From Paenibacillus thiaminolyticus (GTDB lineage Bacteria; Bacillota; Bacilli; Paenibacillales; Paenibacillaceae): DNA of 64,000 nt. The stretch covers positions 1 through 64,000 of the forward strand of contig NZ_CP041405.1 of the NCBI RefSeq assembly GCF_007066085.1, written 5' to 3'. A model generated the notes under the pieces. That model was given only the letters and a program-made list of their open reading frames with translations, searched no databases and had not been told where the DNA came from. How positions within the stretch are numbered: the first letter of the stretch is position 1; each line of letters opens with the position of its first letter. Positions 54,026 through 63,869 of the stretch are shown here, piece after piece. Position numbers and translations under genes: made by a program.

Positions 54026-54034
54026 ATCGGCGCA

Positions 54035-54534
54035 AAGCATAAATATCCATATATCAGACAAGCCAGTGCTGCAGAATTCAATACAACTTTATCGTACGAC
54101 TCAAGCGAATTTGATGGTCATGCTCTTTCTCAACACGGTTTATATCCATATAAATATTTGGATCATCAGTGGACAGATGAATACCGATATCCTTTTTGAT
54201 TAAGATCGACGATGAAATAGCAGGTTTCATCTTTGTACTAACAGGTGTACCCAAAGAATATGTTAAATTGAGTACAGCCAATGAGACAAATGTCATTAGT
54301 GATTTCTTTATTATTCGGAAGTTCGGAAGAAGGAATTATGGGAAGCAGGCGGCGTTCTACCTTTTTGACAGATTTCCTGGTGCATGGGAGATTAGACAAA
54401 CAGAAACAAATATACATGCCACTCAGTTTTGGAAGAGAGTAATTGATGAATATACGAAGGGGGAGTACATAGAAAAGCATGTTGAAGATGACCGATGGCG
54501 GGGACCCGTTCAATGTTTTCAATCCGCAAAATAA
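54035..54534 (+). pseudogene. GNAT acetyltransferase, frameshifted
   Basis: The first frame (IRQASAAEFNTTLSYDSSEF ... DHQWTDEYRYPF) stops near 54199. The rest continues in the next frame (LIKIDDEIAGFIFVLTG, FFIIRKFGRRNYGKQAAFYL, TQFWKRVIDEYTKG). No start codon is visible. RRNYGKQA stands where the acetyl-CoA loop is expected. Confidence 0.7.
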
Positions 54535-54551
54535 AAGAAAGGAAGATGTCC

Positions 54552-55058
54552 ATGGAACTGAAAGAAATCAAGCAAAAATTAAAAGAAACAAGAGATGAAT
54601 TACTTGAAATTGTTAATGCATTGAATGGAGATCAATTAAGCAAGCGTAAAGAACCAAACAGTTGGACTATAAGTCAGGTATGTCAACACTTAATTAAGAC
54701 AGAAGAATTATATGTCATGGCAATAAAGAAAGGATTAAAGAGTACAGAAGATTCGTTTAGCGAGAATATACCCCAATGGGAGCTTTTGGTTGATAGAAGT
54801 AATAAGATAGAAGCTCCTGACATTGCTAAACCGGACGCTGAAGCTTTAGAAGGTACAGAAATAATTGAAAAATTAACTCATTCAAGAGAGAAGTTAAACG
54901 AAGTATTAAACACGGTTAAAGACCCATCACTGCTAAGCAGAAGATATTTTGTACACCCGGTTTTTAAAGAGATGTCATTAATGGAATGGGTTAAATCACT
55001 GTACTTGCATGAACAAAGACATATTAAACAAATTATTCAAATTAAAGATGGAATTTAG
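54552..55058 (+). CDS. DinB/YfiT-family protein
   Basis: 168 residues from the ATG at 54552, with AAAGGAAG 8 nt upstream. Four-helix bundle with the metal His pattern: SWTISQVCQHLIKTEELYV, then SLYLHEQRHIKQI at the end. DinB-like proteins bind a divalent metal and act as thiol transferases in known cases; this role is open. A structured repeat begins about 35 bp after the stop. Confidence 0.85.
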   Translation: MELKEIKQKLKETRDELLEIVNALNGDQLSKRKEPNSWTISQVCQHLIKTEELYVMAIKKGLKSTEDSFSENIPQWELLVDRSNKIEAPDIAKPDAEALEGTEIIEKLTHSREKLNEVLNTVKDPSLLSRRYFVHPVFKEMSLMEWVKSLYLHEQRHIKQIIQIKDGI

Positions 55059-55089
55059 TAAGCAATTGCATGTTAGAAGAAGGCGGATA

Positions 55090-55150
55090 CATTCGATAAC
55101 ACCGTATCTACGCTGTGGGCTTCGCCCTCGGTTGCAAGATGGGGGAGGCG
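55090..55150 (+). repeat. Cassette-type repeat, left part
   Basis: GATAACACCGTATCTACGCTG, GGGCTTCGCCCTCGGTTGC and AAGATG match the first block of the 36679 copy. The GGGCTTCGCCC arm is itself a short hairpin. The right part is missing. Confidence 0.6.
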
Positions 55151-55599
55151 AGGAAGAAGATTCAGGTCTCAAGTTTTAAAAGCGGAGGCATCACCACGTG
55201 GATCGTGAAAATCGATGAGTATGGTATAGAGATAAATACACAAGAAATAATTCACCGATTGCAGGCTAGACCAGAGGTGAGCATAGGTAGTCATTGTGGG
55301 CAATTGATTATAAACAGATTACAGGGGTCTATAGTTACCTAGGTTTTTCTTCTTATGCCCATCATATGTGCGGGAATCAATGTATTTTATGAAAAAGCCC
55401 TCTAACAATTCAATTCGTTGGTCCTTAAAGGACAACTTATGGGATTTGACATTGTTCAACTGCGCTTCTAACCCACCTATTTTTCTCATTGCCTCCTGCA
55501 ACTGTCGTTCGCAATCTGGGAGCCTGGAGCGGAGGCAAGGCCGCCTTCCCCGCGGCTCTAGTATTTTGCTAAAAAGATCAACATCAGGAGGAACCGATG
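55151..55599. other. Gene-poor stretch
   Basis: A plus-strand frame to 55342 (IQVSSFKSGGITTWIVKIDE) and a minus-strand coil (55319-55501) are open, but neither has a ribosome site or a recognised family. They may be scraps of genes. Confidence 0.3.
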
Positions 55600-56160
55600 A
55601 GCGATTAACCGATCGATATTGCCACTTTTCATGAGACGATTTTTCAACTTCTAGGAATAGCCGCGATAGAAAGCGGCGTCGAGAACCTGGAGCCTATTCG
55701 ATGCGGAGATGCTGCCGCTCTCCGCATACGCTCATCTGCCTCATGCCGCGCTGTGGCGGACGGGAGGGGGGGCTGGAAAATGAAGTTCTTATCCAGTTCG
55801 AGTTCGCCATCGATCAGTCGGTAGAAGGCTTGCAGTCACTGGAATTCCTTGCTTGGTTCGTCCGGGATTACGCGCGGGGCGGCAAGAAAATTCAATTGCG
55901 CCCCTTCGCGCTTCCTCCAGAAACGCCTTATGCCAGACATTGGGGAAGACGCTGAAATTTCATATCGATCTATTTGTGGATGGAAACGAGGACACGTTAG
56001 AGCCCCTTGTGAGGATTGAGACGACGCAATACAGTCGCGGTTTTACGAACGATTCGGGTTTGCTGTGGAGCGGGCTGTCCCGGACGGCTTCGCACCGGGC
56101 TTCGATCTTGTGGAGATGGAGCTCGATCTCTCGAAGCAAGACAATGCAGAGCAATGGTCA
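55600..56160 (+). pseudogene. Hypothetical gene with frameshifts
   Basis: Coding scraps in order: TFHETIFQLLGIAAIESGVE, VLIQFEFAIDQSVEGLQSLE, FVRDYARGGKKIQLRPFALP, then in the next frame FHIDLFVDGNEDTLEPLV, then RFYERFGFAVERAVPDGFAP and DLVEMELDLSKQDNAEQW. At least three shifts are needed. GC-rich like the first part of the window. Family not recognised. A scrap of it (GAAACGCCTTATG) occurs at 29010-29025. Confidence 0.5.
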
Positions 56161-56226
56161 TGACAAAAGTACCGGCAATGTGATGTTCCGAGAAGCGTGA
56201 CGGCGCAAGGTGCGACCCTCATGGTG

Positions 56227-56637
56227 CTATCCTTTGTCGCACGTGTTGGAGCATTCCTCCGAGCCGGCTTCTCCCATTTCCAATTTCAGTTGGGAGATCC
56301 GCTTTTCGCCCCAATCGTACATCATCTGAATGATCGGCAGCAGGGTCATCCCCAGCTCGGTCATTGAGTACTCCACGCGCGGCGGCACCTCCGGGTACAC
56401 TTCCCGGTGCACGATGCCGTCCTCCATCAGTTCTTTCAGTTGGCTCGTCAGCATTTTGTGCGTAATTTTGGGGAACAGGCGCTGCAGCTCGCTGAAGCGA
56501 TGCGGTCCTTCCACCCCGAGATGCCACAGGATGACCACCTTCCACTTGCCGCTGAACATGGAGAGGGTCAGTTCCTTGGAACAGGTAAAATCACCGTTTT
56601 TGAGCTTTTCCTTGATTTCTTTTCGTATGTCCGTCAT
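56227..56637 (-). CDS. HxlR-family transcriptional regulator
   Basis: 136 residues from the ATG at 56637 (GAGGTG upstream). The winged helix is clear: [61 protein letters not shown] Cys in FTCSKEL near the N-terminus is typical of redox- or aldehyde-sensing members. Divergent from the DJ-1 gene and likely its regulator. Confidence 0.9.
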   Translation of the reverse strand: MTDIRKEIKEKLKNGDFTCSKELTLSMFSGKWKVVILWHLGVEGPHRFSELQRLFPKITHKMLTSQLKELMEDGIVHREVYPEVPPRVEYSMTELGMTLLPIIQMMYDWGEKRISQLKLEMGEAGSEECSNTCDKG

Positions 56638-56790
56638 CGATAAACTACACCTCTTCGTTGTTCTTATCCAATAGTACCTTTTTCGTAACCACCGCACAAA
56701 AAAGTGCATTCTTCCCGCACCTCGCGATACGGGATATAATGGCGTTAATCGAACATCATTCTTCTTATATTGTAAAGGAGTGACACGACA

Positions 56791-57351
56791 ATGTCTAAAA
56801 AAGTGCTGATTCTGACCGGCGATGCGGTTGAAGCATTGGAAGCATACTATCCCTATTATCGTTGCTTGGAGGAAGGATTCGAAGCTACCATCGCTTCGCC
56901 GACGGATACGAAAGTACTGCATACCGTCGTCCACGATTTTGAAGACTGGCAGACGTTTACGGAAAAGCAGGGCTACCAGTTGGAAGCCCATGCTTCATTT
57001 GAGCAGATCGATCCCGAGCAGTATGATGCCCTGATTATCCCGGGCGGACGGGCACCCGAGCATATTCGCCTGCATAAAGATTTCCCGCGGATTGTCCGCC
57101 ATTTCTTCCAGAAGGATAAACCGGTCATGATCCTATGCCATGCCAGCGTTGCGCTGACCGTGATCGCCGAAGAGATCAAAGGGCGGGAAATGTCGGCCTA
57201 CTTCGCTTGCCGTCCGGAAGTGGAAGCGGCAGGGGCGAAGTATATGGAAACCCGGTTCCACGTGGATCGCAACCTGATTTCAGGCCATGCATGGAACGAC
57301 TTGCCGCAGCTGATGAGAGAATTCGTGAAGCAGGTCAATGCTTTAGCCTAA
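56791..57351 (+). CDS. DJ-1/PfpI-family protein
   Basis: 186 residues, AAAGGAG 9 nt before the ATG. The nucleophile elbow LCHAS has Cys116, the partner Glu is in the early helix region and the late His in [10 protein letters not shown]. Family members act as glyoxalases, chaperones or amidotransferase-like enzymes. HxlR plus DJ-1 is a common stress pair (for electrophiles). Confidence 0.88.
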   Translation: MSKKVLILTGDAVEALEAYYPYYRCLEEGFEATIASPTDTKVLHTVVHDFEDWQTFTEKQGYQLEAHASFEQIDPEQYDALIIPGGRAPEHIRLHKDFPRIVRHFFQKDKPVMILCHASVALTVIAEEIKGREMSAYFACRPEVEAAGAKYMETRFHVDRNLISGHAWNDLPQLMREFVKQVNALA

Positions 57352-57371
57352 ATGTAATCAAATAGGAAGAG

Positions 57372-57403
57372 CAAAGGACAGCATGAGGTTGCTGTCCTTT
57401 GTT
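57372..57403 (+). terminator. Rho-independent terminator
   Basis: CAAAGGACAGCA and TGCTGTCCTTTG pair over 12 bp around a short loop, then TTGTATTAT. Closes the DJ-1 gene. Confidence 0.75.
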
Positions 57404-57424
57404 GTATTATACGTTTCCACTATT

Positions 57425-57456
57425 ATGAAATGAAGTTATACTAAGGGGAGTAAGCG
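57425..57456 (+). repeat. Third copy of the recombinase leader motif
   Basis: GTTATACTAAGGGGAGTAAG matches GGTATACTTAGGGGGAGTAAG of 20816 and the similar 13958 copy. Recombinase coding does not follow here. Confidence 0.45.
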
Positions 57457-57508
57457 AACACAGCAAACACAGAGCTGACGCGTTTCGCAGCAAGGGAGTT
57501 GTTGAAGG

Positions 57509-57775
57509 GTGTTTCAAAGAAAAATTCCGATCTCGGTTCACATGAATCTGTTATTCGGACCTTTTGGTGCAAAATTAATAGTGCCCATATTTTGTTTTTA
57601 CATGCTCATGTATGTTTCTCTTTTCAATTCCTTAATAGCGAACCGAACTGCTATTTTTTTCGCTATACCTTTTCTCATCATGTACGGTGTTTATTATCTT
57701 TTCATCCAAAGAAAATATATGAGAACGATTAAACTGCTTAGGATTGGACTGGATGTCTTGCAGCCGTTTCTGTAA
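57509..57775 (+). CDS. Small membrane protein, possibly decayed
   Basis: 88 codons from GTG. Two hydrophobic segments (LIVPIFCFYMLMYVSLFNSL and FFAIPFLIMYGVYYLFIQ). A frame after the stop (57790-57951) encodes EVKFNVFYDDHSVQDLYCEL and may be its continuation or a second gene. Family not recognised. Confidence 0.4.
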   Translation: MFQRKIPISVHMNLLFGPFGAKLIVPIFCFYMLMYVSLFNSLIANRTAIFFAIPFLIMYGVYYLFIQRKYMRTIKLLRIGLDVLQPFL

Positions 57776-57996
57776 TAATCATATTTCTATTTGTATATAA
57801 AGCAGGAAGAGGTTAAGTTTAACGTCTTCTACGATGATCATAGTGTACAGGATCTATATTGCGAGTTGTATATCAATATATTAGTGCAAGACAATGTTCT
57901 TGAATTGAAAGAGACGGACACTGAATATCGGGAGAATATAGTAAGAGCCTAGGCAAGTAGCGGATGATTGAATTGCCCTTCCTCTATTAACCCCCA

Positions 57997-58024
57997 AAAC
58001 CCTTGCTTAACAAGGGTTTTTCCC
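57997..58024 (+). terminator. Rho-independent terminator
   Basis: AAACCCTTG and CAAGGGTTT pair with a 5-nt loop and lead into TTTT. Confidence 0.75.
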
Positions 58025-58123
58025 GCCCCTTCTTCGGCGCTATCTACCTGTTGCCCCCGCCATCCTTTGCATTTTCCCCCGCCTGGGTTGCGCTTCCACC
58101 GCATCCTTTTCATACGAGCTATA

Positions 58124-58152
58124 TTATCAAAACAGTATCCGTTTGTTATAAT
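58124..58152 (+). promoter_or_regulatory. Sigma-A-type promoter of the two-component operon
   Basis: TTATCA (58124-58129) and TATAAT (58147-58152) are separated by 17 bp, about 70 bp before the response regulator. Confidence 0.6.
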
Positions 58153-58223
58153 GTCTGAACGAAGTTGGAAGAATGGATGTTATATACTTGTCTCAAAGTA
58201 AATAGAGTTAGGATGAGCGTCAG

Positions 58224-58907
58224 ATGAAAATTTTGTTGGTGGAAGATGATAAAACGATCGCGTCCGGACTTGAATATTCACTGCAGCAGGATCATTTCTC
58301 TACGGTGCTTTGCCATGATGTTGCATCGGCCAAACAGGTGATTGCGGAAGATCTGGCTCAATTCGCATTATGTCTGTTTGATTTATCCCTACCCGATGGC
58401 AGCGGCTATGAATTGTGCAAGCTCGTCAAAGAGCGGAGAGATATTCCGGTCATCTTTTTAACGGTGATAGATGATGAGGTCAATGTTGTCATGGGGTTGG
58501 ATATGGGGGCGGATGATTATATTACGAAGCCTTTTCGCGTTCGCGAGCTTCTGTCGCGAATCAAATCCGTCTTACGGAGATACCATAAGCCGTCTCAGAC
58601 CAGGTCGATCATCGAGATAGATCAGGTTCGCATTAATATGCTCGAGGGAAAGGTGTATAAACACGGCGCGGAAATTCCGCTGACGGCTTTAGAGTATCGC
58701 TTGCTGCTCATTTTCGCCAATCATATTGGGCAGGTGCTTACGAGAAACCAGCTGCTGGAGCAGATCTGGGATGTCGCAGGGGACTTCGTGAATGATAATA
58801 CATTAACGGTGTATATCAAAAGGCTGCGGGAAAAGCTGGAGGATCAACCGCAGCGTCCGACGCTCATCAAAACCGTCCGCGGTCTGGGCTATAAGGTTGG
58901 TGATTAG
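58224..58907 (+). CDS. OmpR-family response regulator (Bce-type)
   Basis: 227 residues. Receiver domain with Asp8/Asp9, phospho-acceptor Asp53 (LFDLSLPDG) and Lys in ITKPF; C-terminal winged helix (ALEYRLLLIFANHIGQVLTR, DNTLTVYIKRLREKLE). The ATG has AGGATGAG upstream. It is adjacent to its kinase without a gap. In BceRS-like systems the regulator activates the neighbouring ABC genes in response to antimicrobial peptides. Confidence 0.93.
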   Translation: MKILLVEDDKTIASGLEYSLQQDHFSTVLCHDVASAKQVIAEDLAQFALCLFDLSLPDGSGYELCKLVKERRDIPVIFLTVIDDEVNVVMGLDMGADDYITKPFRVRELLSRIKSVLRRYHKPSQTRSIIEIDQVRINMLEGKVYKHGAEIPLTALEYRLLLIFANHIGQVLTRNQLLEQIWDVAGDFVNDNTLTVYIKRLREKLEDQPQRPTLIKTVRGLGYKVGD

Positions 58908-59909
58908 ATGCTGCGGAACCGGGAGATTCAAATTTTGCTGCTAACGATGGGCTTCATCAGCTTGACGGCGACCGTTGCTGCCGCTTGGATATCGCCAGTC
59001 GCTGCGGCGCTCGTGTTCGCTGCCTCCGCTTTGCTTATGGGGAGCAGCCTCGTATTCACGCGGTGGAGATATCGCGAACTCGAAAAGCTGTCTTCCTATT
59101 TGCGCCAAATTAGCAGCGGCAATGATTCGCTTGATGTTCGCGATAATCAAGAAGGCGAGCTTAGCATTTTGAAGAATGATATTTATAAAGTGACACTCAT
59201 GTTGTCTGAGCACCGCTCTCTTTTACAGCAAGATAAAATCCAACTGACCGATGCCATTTCTGATATCTCCCATCAGCTCAAAACGCCGCTGACTTCCATG
59301 ACGGTCATGGCCGATTTGTTGCGCGATCCCGAGCTGCCTCAAGCGAAAAGAACGGAGTTTACGCGCAATATTCGGATTCAGCTGGAACGAATCGATTGGC
59401 TGGTCACTTCCTTGCTGAAGCTCTCGAAAATTGAAGCAAAGACGGTTTCCTTTAAAAAAGATCGGGTACCGGTGAACATACTCGTGCAAAAGGCGTTAGA
59501 GCCTGTTCTCATTCCGATGGATATTAAAGATATATCGGTTTCGGTTCAGGGAGAAGATACCGTCGCATTTGATGGCGATCTCCAGTGGACGGCCGAAGCG
59601 CTCATCAATATTTTGAAGAACTGTGTCGAGCACACGGAGGAAGGCGGAGCGATCGCCATTTCTTTTTCGGAAAATGCGTTATTTACGGAACTCATTATCG
59701 AAGATAATGGCAAAGGAATCCCGAAGGAAGATTTGCCCTATATTTTTAAACGGTTTTATAAAGGGAAGAATGCGAGCGAGGGCAGCATCGGCATTGGTCT
59801 GTCGATGGCTCACAGCATGATTACAAGTCAGAACGGTGTGATTGACGTAGCGAGCGGCAAGGATAAGGGGACGCAGTTTCGGATTAAGTTTTACAAGCAG
59901 GTGATTTAA
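58908..59909 (+). CDS. Sensor histidine kinase (Bce-like, short sensor)
   Basis: 333 residues. Two N-terminal TMs with almost no outside loop, the mark of intramembrane-sensing kinases. H-box SDISHQLKTPLTS with His122, N-box NILKNCVEHT, G1 EDNGKGIP, F-box IFKRFYKG and G2 GIGLSMAHS are all present. It starts immediately after the regulator stop. It probably senses through the ABC transporter encoded next. Confidence 0.92.
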   Translation: MLRNREIQILLLTMGFISLTATVAAAWISPVAAALVFAASALLMGSSLVFTRWRYRELEKLSSYLRQISSGNDSLDVRDNQEGELSILKNDIYKVTLMLSEHRSLLQQDKIQLTDAISDISHQLKTPLTSMTVMADLLRDPELPQAKRTEFTRNIRIQLERIDWLVTSLLKLSKIEAKTVSFKKDRVPVNILVQKALEPVLIPMDIKDISVSVQGEDTVAFDGDLQWTAEALINILKNCVEHTEEGGAIAISFSENALFTELIIEDNGKGIPKEDLPYIFKRFYKGKNASEGSIGIGLSMAHSMITSQNGVIDVASGKDKGTQFRIKFYKQVI

Positions 59910-59926
59910 GCCCAGGTGACTAAACT

Positions 59927-59957
59927 GTCATTTTCGGAGTCACTGGAAAGTCATTTT
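59927..59957 (+). promoter_or_regulatory. Direct repeat, likely response-regulator site
   Basis: GTCATTTT at 59927-59934 and 59950-59957 are 23 bp apart start to start, about two helical turns, upstream of a TAAAAT -10-like box. Position before the ABC genes fits the OmpR-type regulator. Inferred. Confidence 0.5.
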
Positions 59958-60003
59958 AGACAGATAAAATGAGTTCCATCAGCACATCTATGGAGGTTGT
60001 ATC

Positions 60004-60687
60004 ATGACCATTTTACAAATCGAACATCTGTCTAAAATTTACGGGAAGGGCGAATCATCGATTAAAGCGCTTGATGATGTTTCTTTTTCGGTCCAAAAAG
60101 GGGAGTTCGTCGCCATTATCGGTCCATCCGGATCAGGGAAATCGACGCTGCTGCATCTGTTAGGCGGCGTGGACCGGCCGACCAGCGGCAAAATCCTCGT
60201 TGATAATACGGACATGTACAGCTTGAATGAAACGCAGTTAGCGATTTTTCGACGCAGGCAAATCGGCTTGATCTATCAGTTCTACAATCTGATTCCCGTC
60301 CTGACGGTGGAAGAAAATATTACGCTGCCGCTCTTGCTTGATAAGCAGAAGGTGGATCGGAAGCAGCTTGACGATCTCGTCAAGACATTGAGCCTGCAGC
60401 AGCGTCTGAACCACCTGCCGAATCAGTTATCCGGCGGACAGCAGCAAAGAGTCTCGATTGGCCGAGCGCTCATTGGCAATCCGGCGATTATGCTGGCGGA
60501 TGAGCCCACCGGCAACCTGGACAGCAAGAATAGCAGCGAGATCATCGACTTACTGAAAATGTGCAACAAAACCTATCAACAGACGCTGATCGTGATTACC
60601 CATGATGAACGGATTGCTCTGCAAGCCGACAGGATCATCTCGATTGAAGACGGACGGATCGCCAAGGATGAGGTGATTCGCCCATGA
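60004..60687 (+). CDS. ABC transporter ATP-binding protein (BceA-like)
   Basis: 227 residues, GGAGG 6-8 nt upstream. Walker A GPSGSGKST (40-48), signature LSGGQQQR (142-149), Walker B IMLADEPTGNLD. The stop overlaps the permease start by ATGA. Part of the two-component/ABC module. Confidence 0.92.
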   Translation: MTILQIEHLSKIYGKGESSIKALDDVSFSVQKGEFVAIIGPSGSGKSTLLHLLGGVDRPTSGKILVDNTDMYSLNETQLAIFRRRQIGLIYQFYNLIPVLTVEENITLPLLLDKQKVDRKQLDDLVKTLSLQQRLNHLPNQLSGGQQQRVSIGRALIGNPAIMLADEPTGNLDSKNSSEIIDLLKMCNKTYQQTLIVITHDERIALQADRIISIEDGRIAKDEVIRP

Positions 60688-63281
60688 ATATCGTCAATAG
60701 ACTCACCGTCAGACATATGAAGCACAACAAGAAACGAACGCTGGTGACTATCATCGGAGTCATGATTTCGGTGGCGATGGTGACGGCTGTGTCCACGCTT
60801 GCTTTTTCTTATTTGGATGTCATGAAAAGGCAAACCATCGCGGATGGAGGGGAATGGCATGTCCTATACAAGGATGTAAACAGGGAACAACTTGAAGCGA
60901 TTCAAAATGATGATGCAACAAAAACCGTTGTGCTCATAAGAGATCGCGGCTACGCTCCTTTGGCGGGAGGTCAAAATCCAAGCAAGCCATATTTGTTCAT
61001 CAAGGAGTATAATGCACAAGGTTTAGCGGAATTCCCGATTGAGTTGAGCAAAGGGCGTCTTCCGCGCACAGACAATGAAGTCGTGATTTCCGAGGCCATC
61101 GCAACGAACGCAAAGGTCAACTGTGAGATCGGCAATCAGCTCCAGCTCCAGGTTGGCGAACGGTTCACTGAAGGCACGGATAAGCCGCTGAATCAATGGA
61201 AAGCATTACGAGTGGAAAATGACAAGGTGACCGAGACCTTACAAAATGTCGCGACAAGGGAGTACACGATTGTCGGCATCATCAAGCGCCCTGCCTGGGA
61301 ACCGACGTGGGCGCCGGGATATACGGCGATTAGCTATGTGGATGAGAACCTGCTGGGGGCGAATGATCGAGTCAATGCGGCGGTTGTCTTGCAGAAAGTC
61401 AATCGTTCCTTGTTCGCTCATGCGGAAGATTTGGCAAAGAACAACAACATCGAATCCGTCCAATATAATCACGAGTTGCTTCACTATTATGGCGTGGCCA
61501 AGACCGAAGCTGCGCAAAACACGTTGTTTTCCTTATCAGCCATTATTATGGCCGTCATTATGATCGGTTCGGTTTCGTTGATCTATAACGCGTTCGCGAT
61601 TTCCGTCTCGGAGCGTTCCCGTCATTTAGGGATGCTTGCGAGCGTAGGGGCTACGAAGAGGCAGAAGAGAAATTCAGTGTTCTTTGAAGGTGTTATCATT
61701 GGGTTGATCAGTATTCCCACGGGAATGATATGCGGTCTTGCCGGGATTGGGATGACCTTGTGGTTCATCAATTCCATGCTTCAAGGGGCATTGGGGATTA
61801 CGGAAAAATTAACGGTCATCGTCACGCCCCTGTCGCTCTTGATTGCCTGTGTCGTTTCGATGCTGACGATTTTCATTTCAACGTATTTCCCAGCCATAAA
61901 AGCGTCTAAGATCTCCGCCATTGATGCGATTCGCCAAACCACCGATGTGAAGCTTGCGGTTAAAGCCGTGAGGACGCCGATGTTCATTCGCCGGCTCTTC
62001 GGAATCGAAGCAGAGATAGGATTGAAAAACTTAAAAAGAAACAAGCGAAGGTACAACGCGATTGTATTTTCACTCGCGATTAGTATCGTTCTGTTTCTTG
62101 TCGTCTCCTTTTTCACCGCCAGCTTGAAAGAATCGTTGGTACTCTCCCAGGATGGCGTCAATTATGATCTTCAAGTGTCGTACGGCAATGAAAAAAGAAT
62201 AGACGATCGGTTGCTTCAATCCATTGCATCCCTTGATGATGTAGAGGAATACAGCGTCATTCACGAGTTATACGGGGAGGCTTGGTTGGAAGAAGCAGTA
62301 ATCGCTGATCAATTGAAAGAGATGGCAAAGGAGGATCAAAGCAGGCTTAGGGATGGAAAATACCCTTACTTTATTCGGATAAATGCATTAAATGATCCTA
62401 ACCTGAAGGCTTATGCTAAAGCAGTTGGTGCAGATTACAACCAGCTAACGGACCCAACACATGTAGCGGCGATTGTAATCGATACGATTCACTATAAAGA
62501 TATGGAAACTGAAAAATACGTCGAAGCGAAGGCCATTTATAAGAAAGTTGGCCAAAGTATCGATGTAATCTCTACACGTATAGATGGGGACTCAGTAAAA
62601 GAAATACTTGTAAACAAAGTGAAAATAGCTGCACTGACCGATCAATATCCGATGGGGATGGTTACAGAAGGGTTAGGCAGATTAAATATTATCGTGTCAG
62701 CGCGAATCATGGATCAGTTTATGTACGATAAGGGGAAGGATGTGAGTCACACCTATCTCTACCTGCAAAGCTCGGATCCAATGAAAACGCAACAGAAAAT
62801 TGAAGATATGAAAGAGGCGAATTTGGTTGTTCACAATCTGTATCAATATCGAAAACAGAACGAACAGAAGATTCTGTTGATGTCCGTATTTTCTTACGGC
62901 TTTATCGCATTAATTTCATTGATTTCGATTGCGAATATTTTTAACACGATCTCCACGAGCATCTCTTTGCGCAAGCGGGAATTTGCGATGCTGAAATCGG
63001 TTGGAATTACTCCTAAGGGCTTTAACAAAATGATGAACTATGAAAGCATCTTTTATGGAATCAAGTCGCTGTGTTACGGGCTTCCTAGCAGCTTCGTCGT
63101 GATGTACTTGATCTACAGAGCGATGATGAACAAATTTAACTATGGATTTGTATTTCCATGGATGAGTGTTATGTATGTTATCGCTGTCGTATTTATCATT
63201 GTTAGTTCAGCGATGCTCTACTCCAGCGCCAAAGTAAAAAAGGAGAACATTATTGATGCAATAAAGCAGGAAAGTATATAG
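60684..63281 (+). CDS. FtsX-like ABC permease of the Bce-like module
   Basis: 865 residues. One TM near 20-40, a ~200-residue outside domain, three TMs at ~275-400, a second half with a TM near 460, another outside domain (~490-735) and three TMs to the end. This is a full two-FtsX-domain permease, longer than BceB (about 650 residues, ten TMs), so it is closer to MacB-like permeases controlled by BceRS-type kinases. Its likely job is defence against cell-envelope antibiotics. The FtsX coupling sequence KREFAMLKSVGIT is clear. Confidence 0.9.
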   Translation: MNIVNRLTVRHMKHNKKRTLVTIIGVMISVAMVTAVSTLAFSYLDVMKRQTIADGGEWHVLYKDVNREQLEAIQNDDATKTVVLIRDRGYAPLAGGQNPSKPYLFIKEYNAQGLAEFPIELSKGRLPRTDNEVVISEAIATNAKVNCEIGNQLQLQVGERFTEGTDKPLNQWKALRVENDKVTETLQNVATREYTIVGIIKRPAWEPTWAPGYTAISYVDENLLGANDRVNAAVVLQKVNRSLFAHAEDLAKNNNIESVQYNHELLHYYGVAKTEAAQNTLFSLSAIIMAVIMIGSVSLIYNAFAISVSERSRHLGMLASVGATKRQKRNSVFFEGVIIGLISIPTGMICGLAGIGMTLWFINSMLQGALGITEKLTVIVTPLSLLIACVVSMLTIFISTYFPAIKASKISAIDAIRQTTDVKLAVKAVRTPMFIRRLFGIEAEIGLKNLKRNKRRYNAIVFSLAISIVLFLVVSFFTASLKESLVLSQDGVNYDLQVSYGNEKRIDDRLLQSIASLDDVEEYSVIHELYGEAWLEEAVIADQLKEMAKEDQSRLRDGKYPYFIRINALNDPNLKAYAKAVGADYNQLTDPTHVAAIVIDTIHYKDMETEKYVEAKAIYKKVGQSIDVISTRIDGDSVKEILVNKVKIAALTDQYPMGMVTEGLGRLNIIVSARIMDQFMYDKGKDVSHTYLYLQSSDPMKTQQKIEDMKEANLVVHNLYQYRKQNEQKILLMSVFSYGFIALISLISIANIFNTISTSISLRKREFAMLKSVGITPKGFNKMMNYESIFYGIKSLCYGLPSSFVVMYLIYRAMMNKFNYGFVFPWMSVMYVIAVVFIIVSSAMLYSSAKVKKENIIDAIKQESI

Positions 63282-63294
63282 GTTGGAGTAAATA

Positions 63295-63326
63295 GACCCT
63301 GATGTTGAAGTCAGGGTCGTTTTTAT
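63295..63326 (+). terminator. Rho-independent terminator
   Basis: GACCCTGA and TCAGGGTC pair with an 8-nt loop and are followed by GTTTTTA. Ends the two-component/ABC operon. Confidence 0.85.
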
Positions 63327-63419
63327 TGCGGAAAAGATATTCTCGGCTTGACATAATCGAATAGAGAGGGATATGAATGGATAGTCGGAGTACATAAATA
63401 GGCGGTGGCATAAGAAGCG

Positions 63420-63857
63420 ATGAAAATATCAATCGAAGAAATCAATATCCTAGAGGACGAAGAAATCATCATACGATGTCATGAGGTCAATGAGGAAATT
63501 TTGAGCCTTGTGCGCCGGATGAAAGTGAAAAGCAAGGTGCTAATGGGCTTTCATGAAGATGCGATTCACCAAATCAAGCTTAGCGATGTGTACTATTTTG
63601 AAGCGGTGGATAACAAGGTGTTTATGTATTGCCGGGATAAGGTCTTTGAAGCGAAACAGAAGCTATACGAGCTCGAACAGTTATGTGAGGGACGGAAATT
63701 TTTCCGCGCATCGAAATCCAGCATCATCAATATCGCCAAAATTTCGTACATCAAACCGTCACTTAGCGGGAGGTTCGAGGCAAGAATGGATAATGGGGAA
63801 ACGGTTATGGTGTCGCGTCAATATGTACCGATTCTTAAAACGATGCTTGGACTATAG
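63420..63857 (+). CDS. LytTR-domain DNA-binding protein
   Basis: 145 residues. The LytTR domain covers about 45-145 (QIKLSDVYYFEAVDNKVFMY, FFRASKSSIINIAKISYIKP, MVSRQYVPILKTML). No receiver domain is present. Such stand-alone LytTR proteins are paired with DUF3021 membrane proteins and regulate their own operon; the next frame is DUF3021. Confidence 0.9.
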   Translation: MKISIEEINILEDEEIIIRCHEVNEEILSLVRRMKVKSKVLMGFHEDAIHQIKLSDVYYFEAVDNKVFMYCRDKVFEAKQKLYELEQLCEGRKFFRASKSSIINIAKISYIKPSLSGRFEARMDNGETVMVSRQYVPILKTMLGL

Positions 63858-63869
63858 GGAGGGGAGAAA

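Noticed and set aside
55319..55501. Minus-strand coiled-coil frame as a gene
   Set aside because: No ribosome site, no family, and a compositional bias that could arise by chance; mentioned only as a possible scrap.
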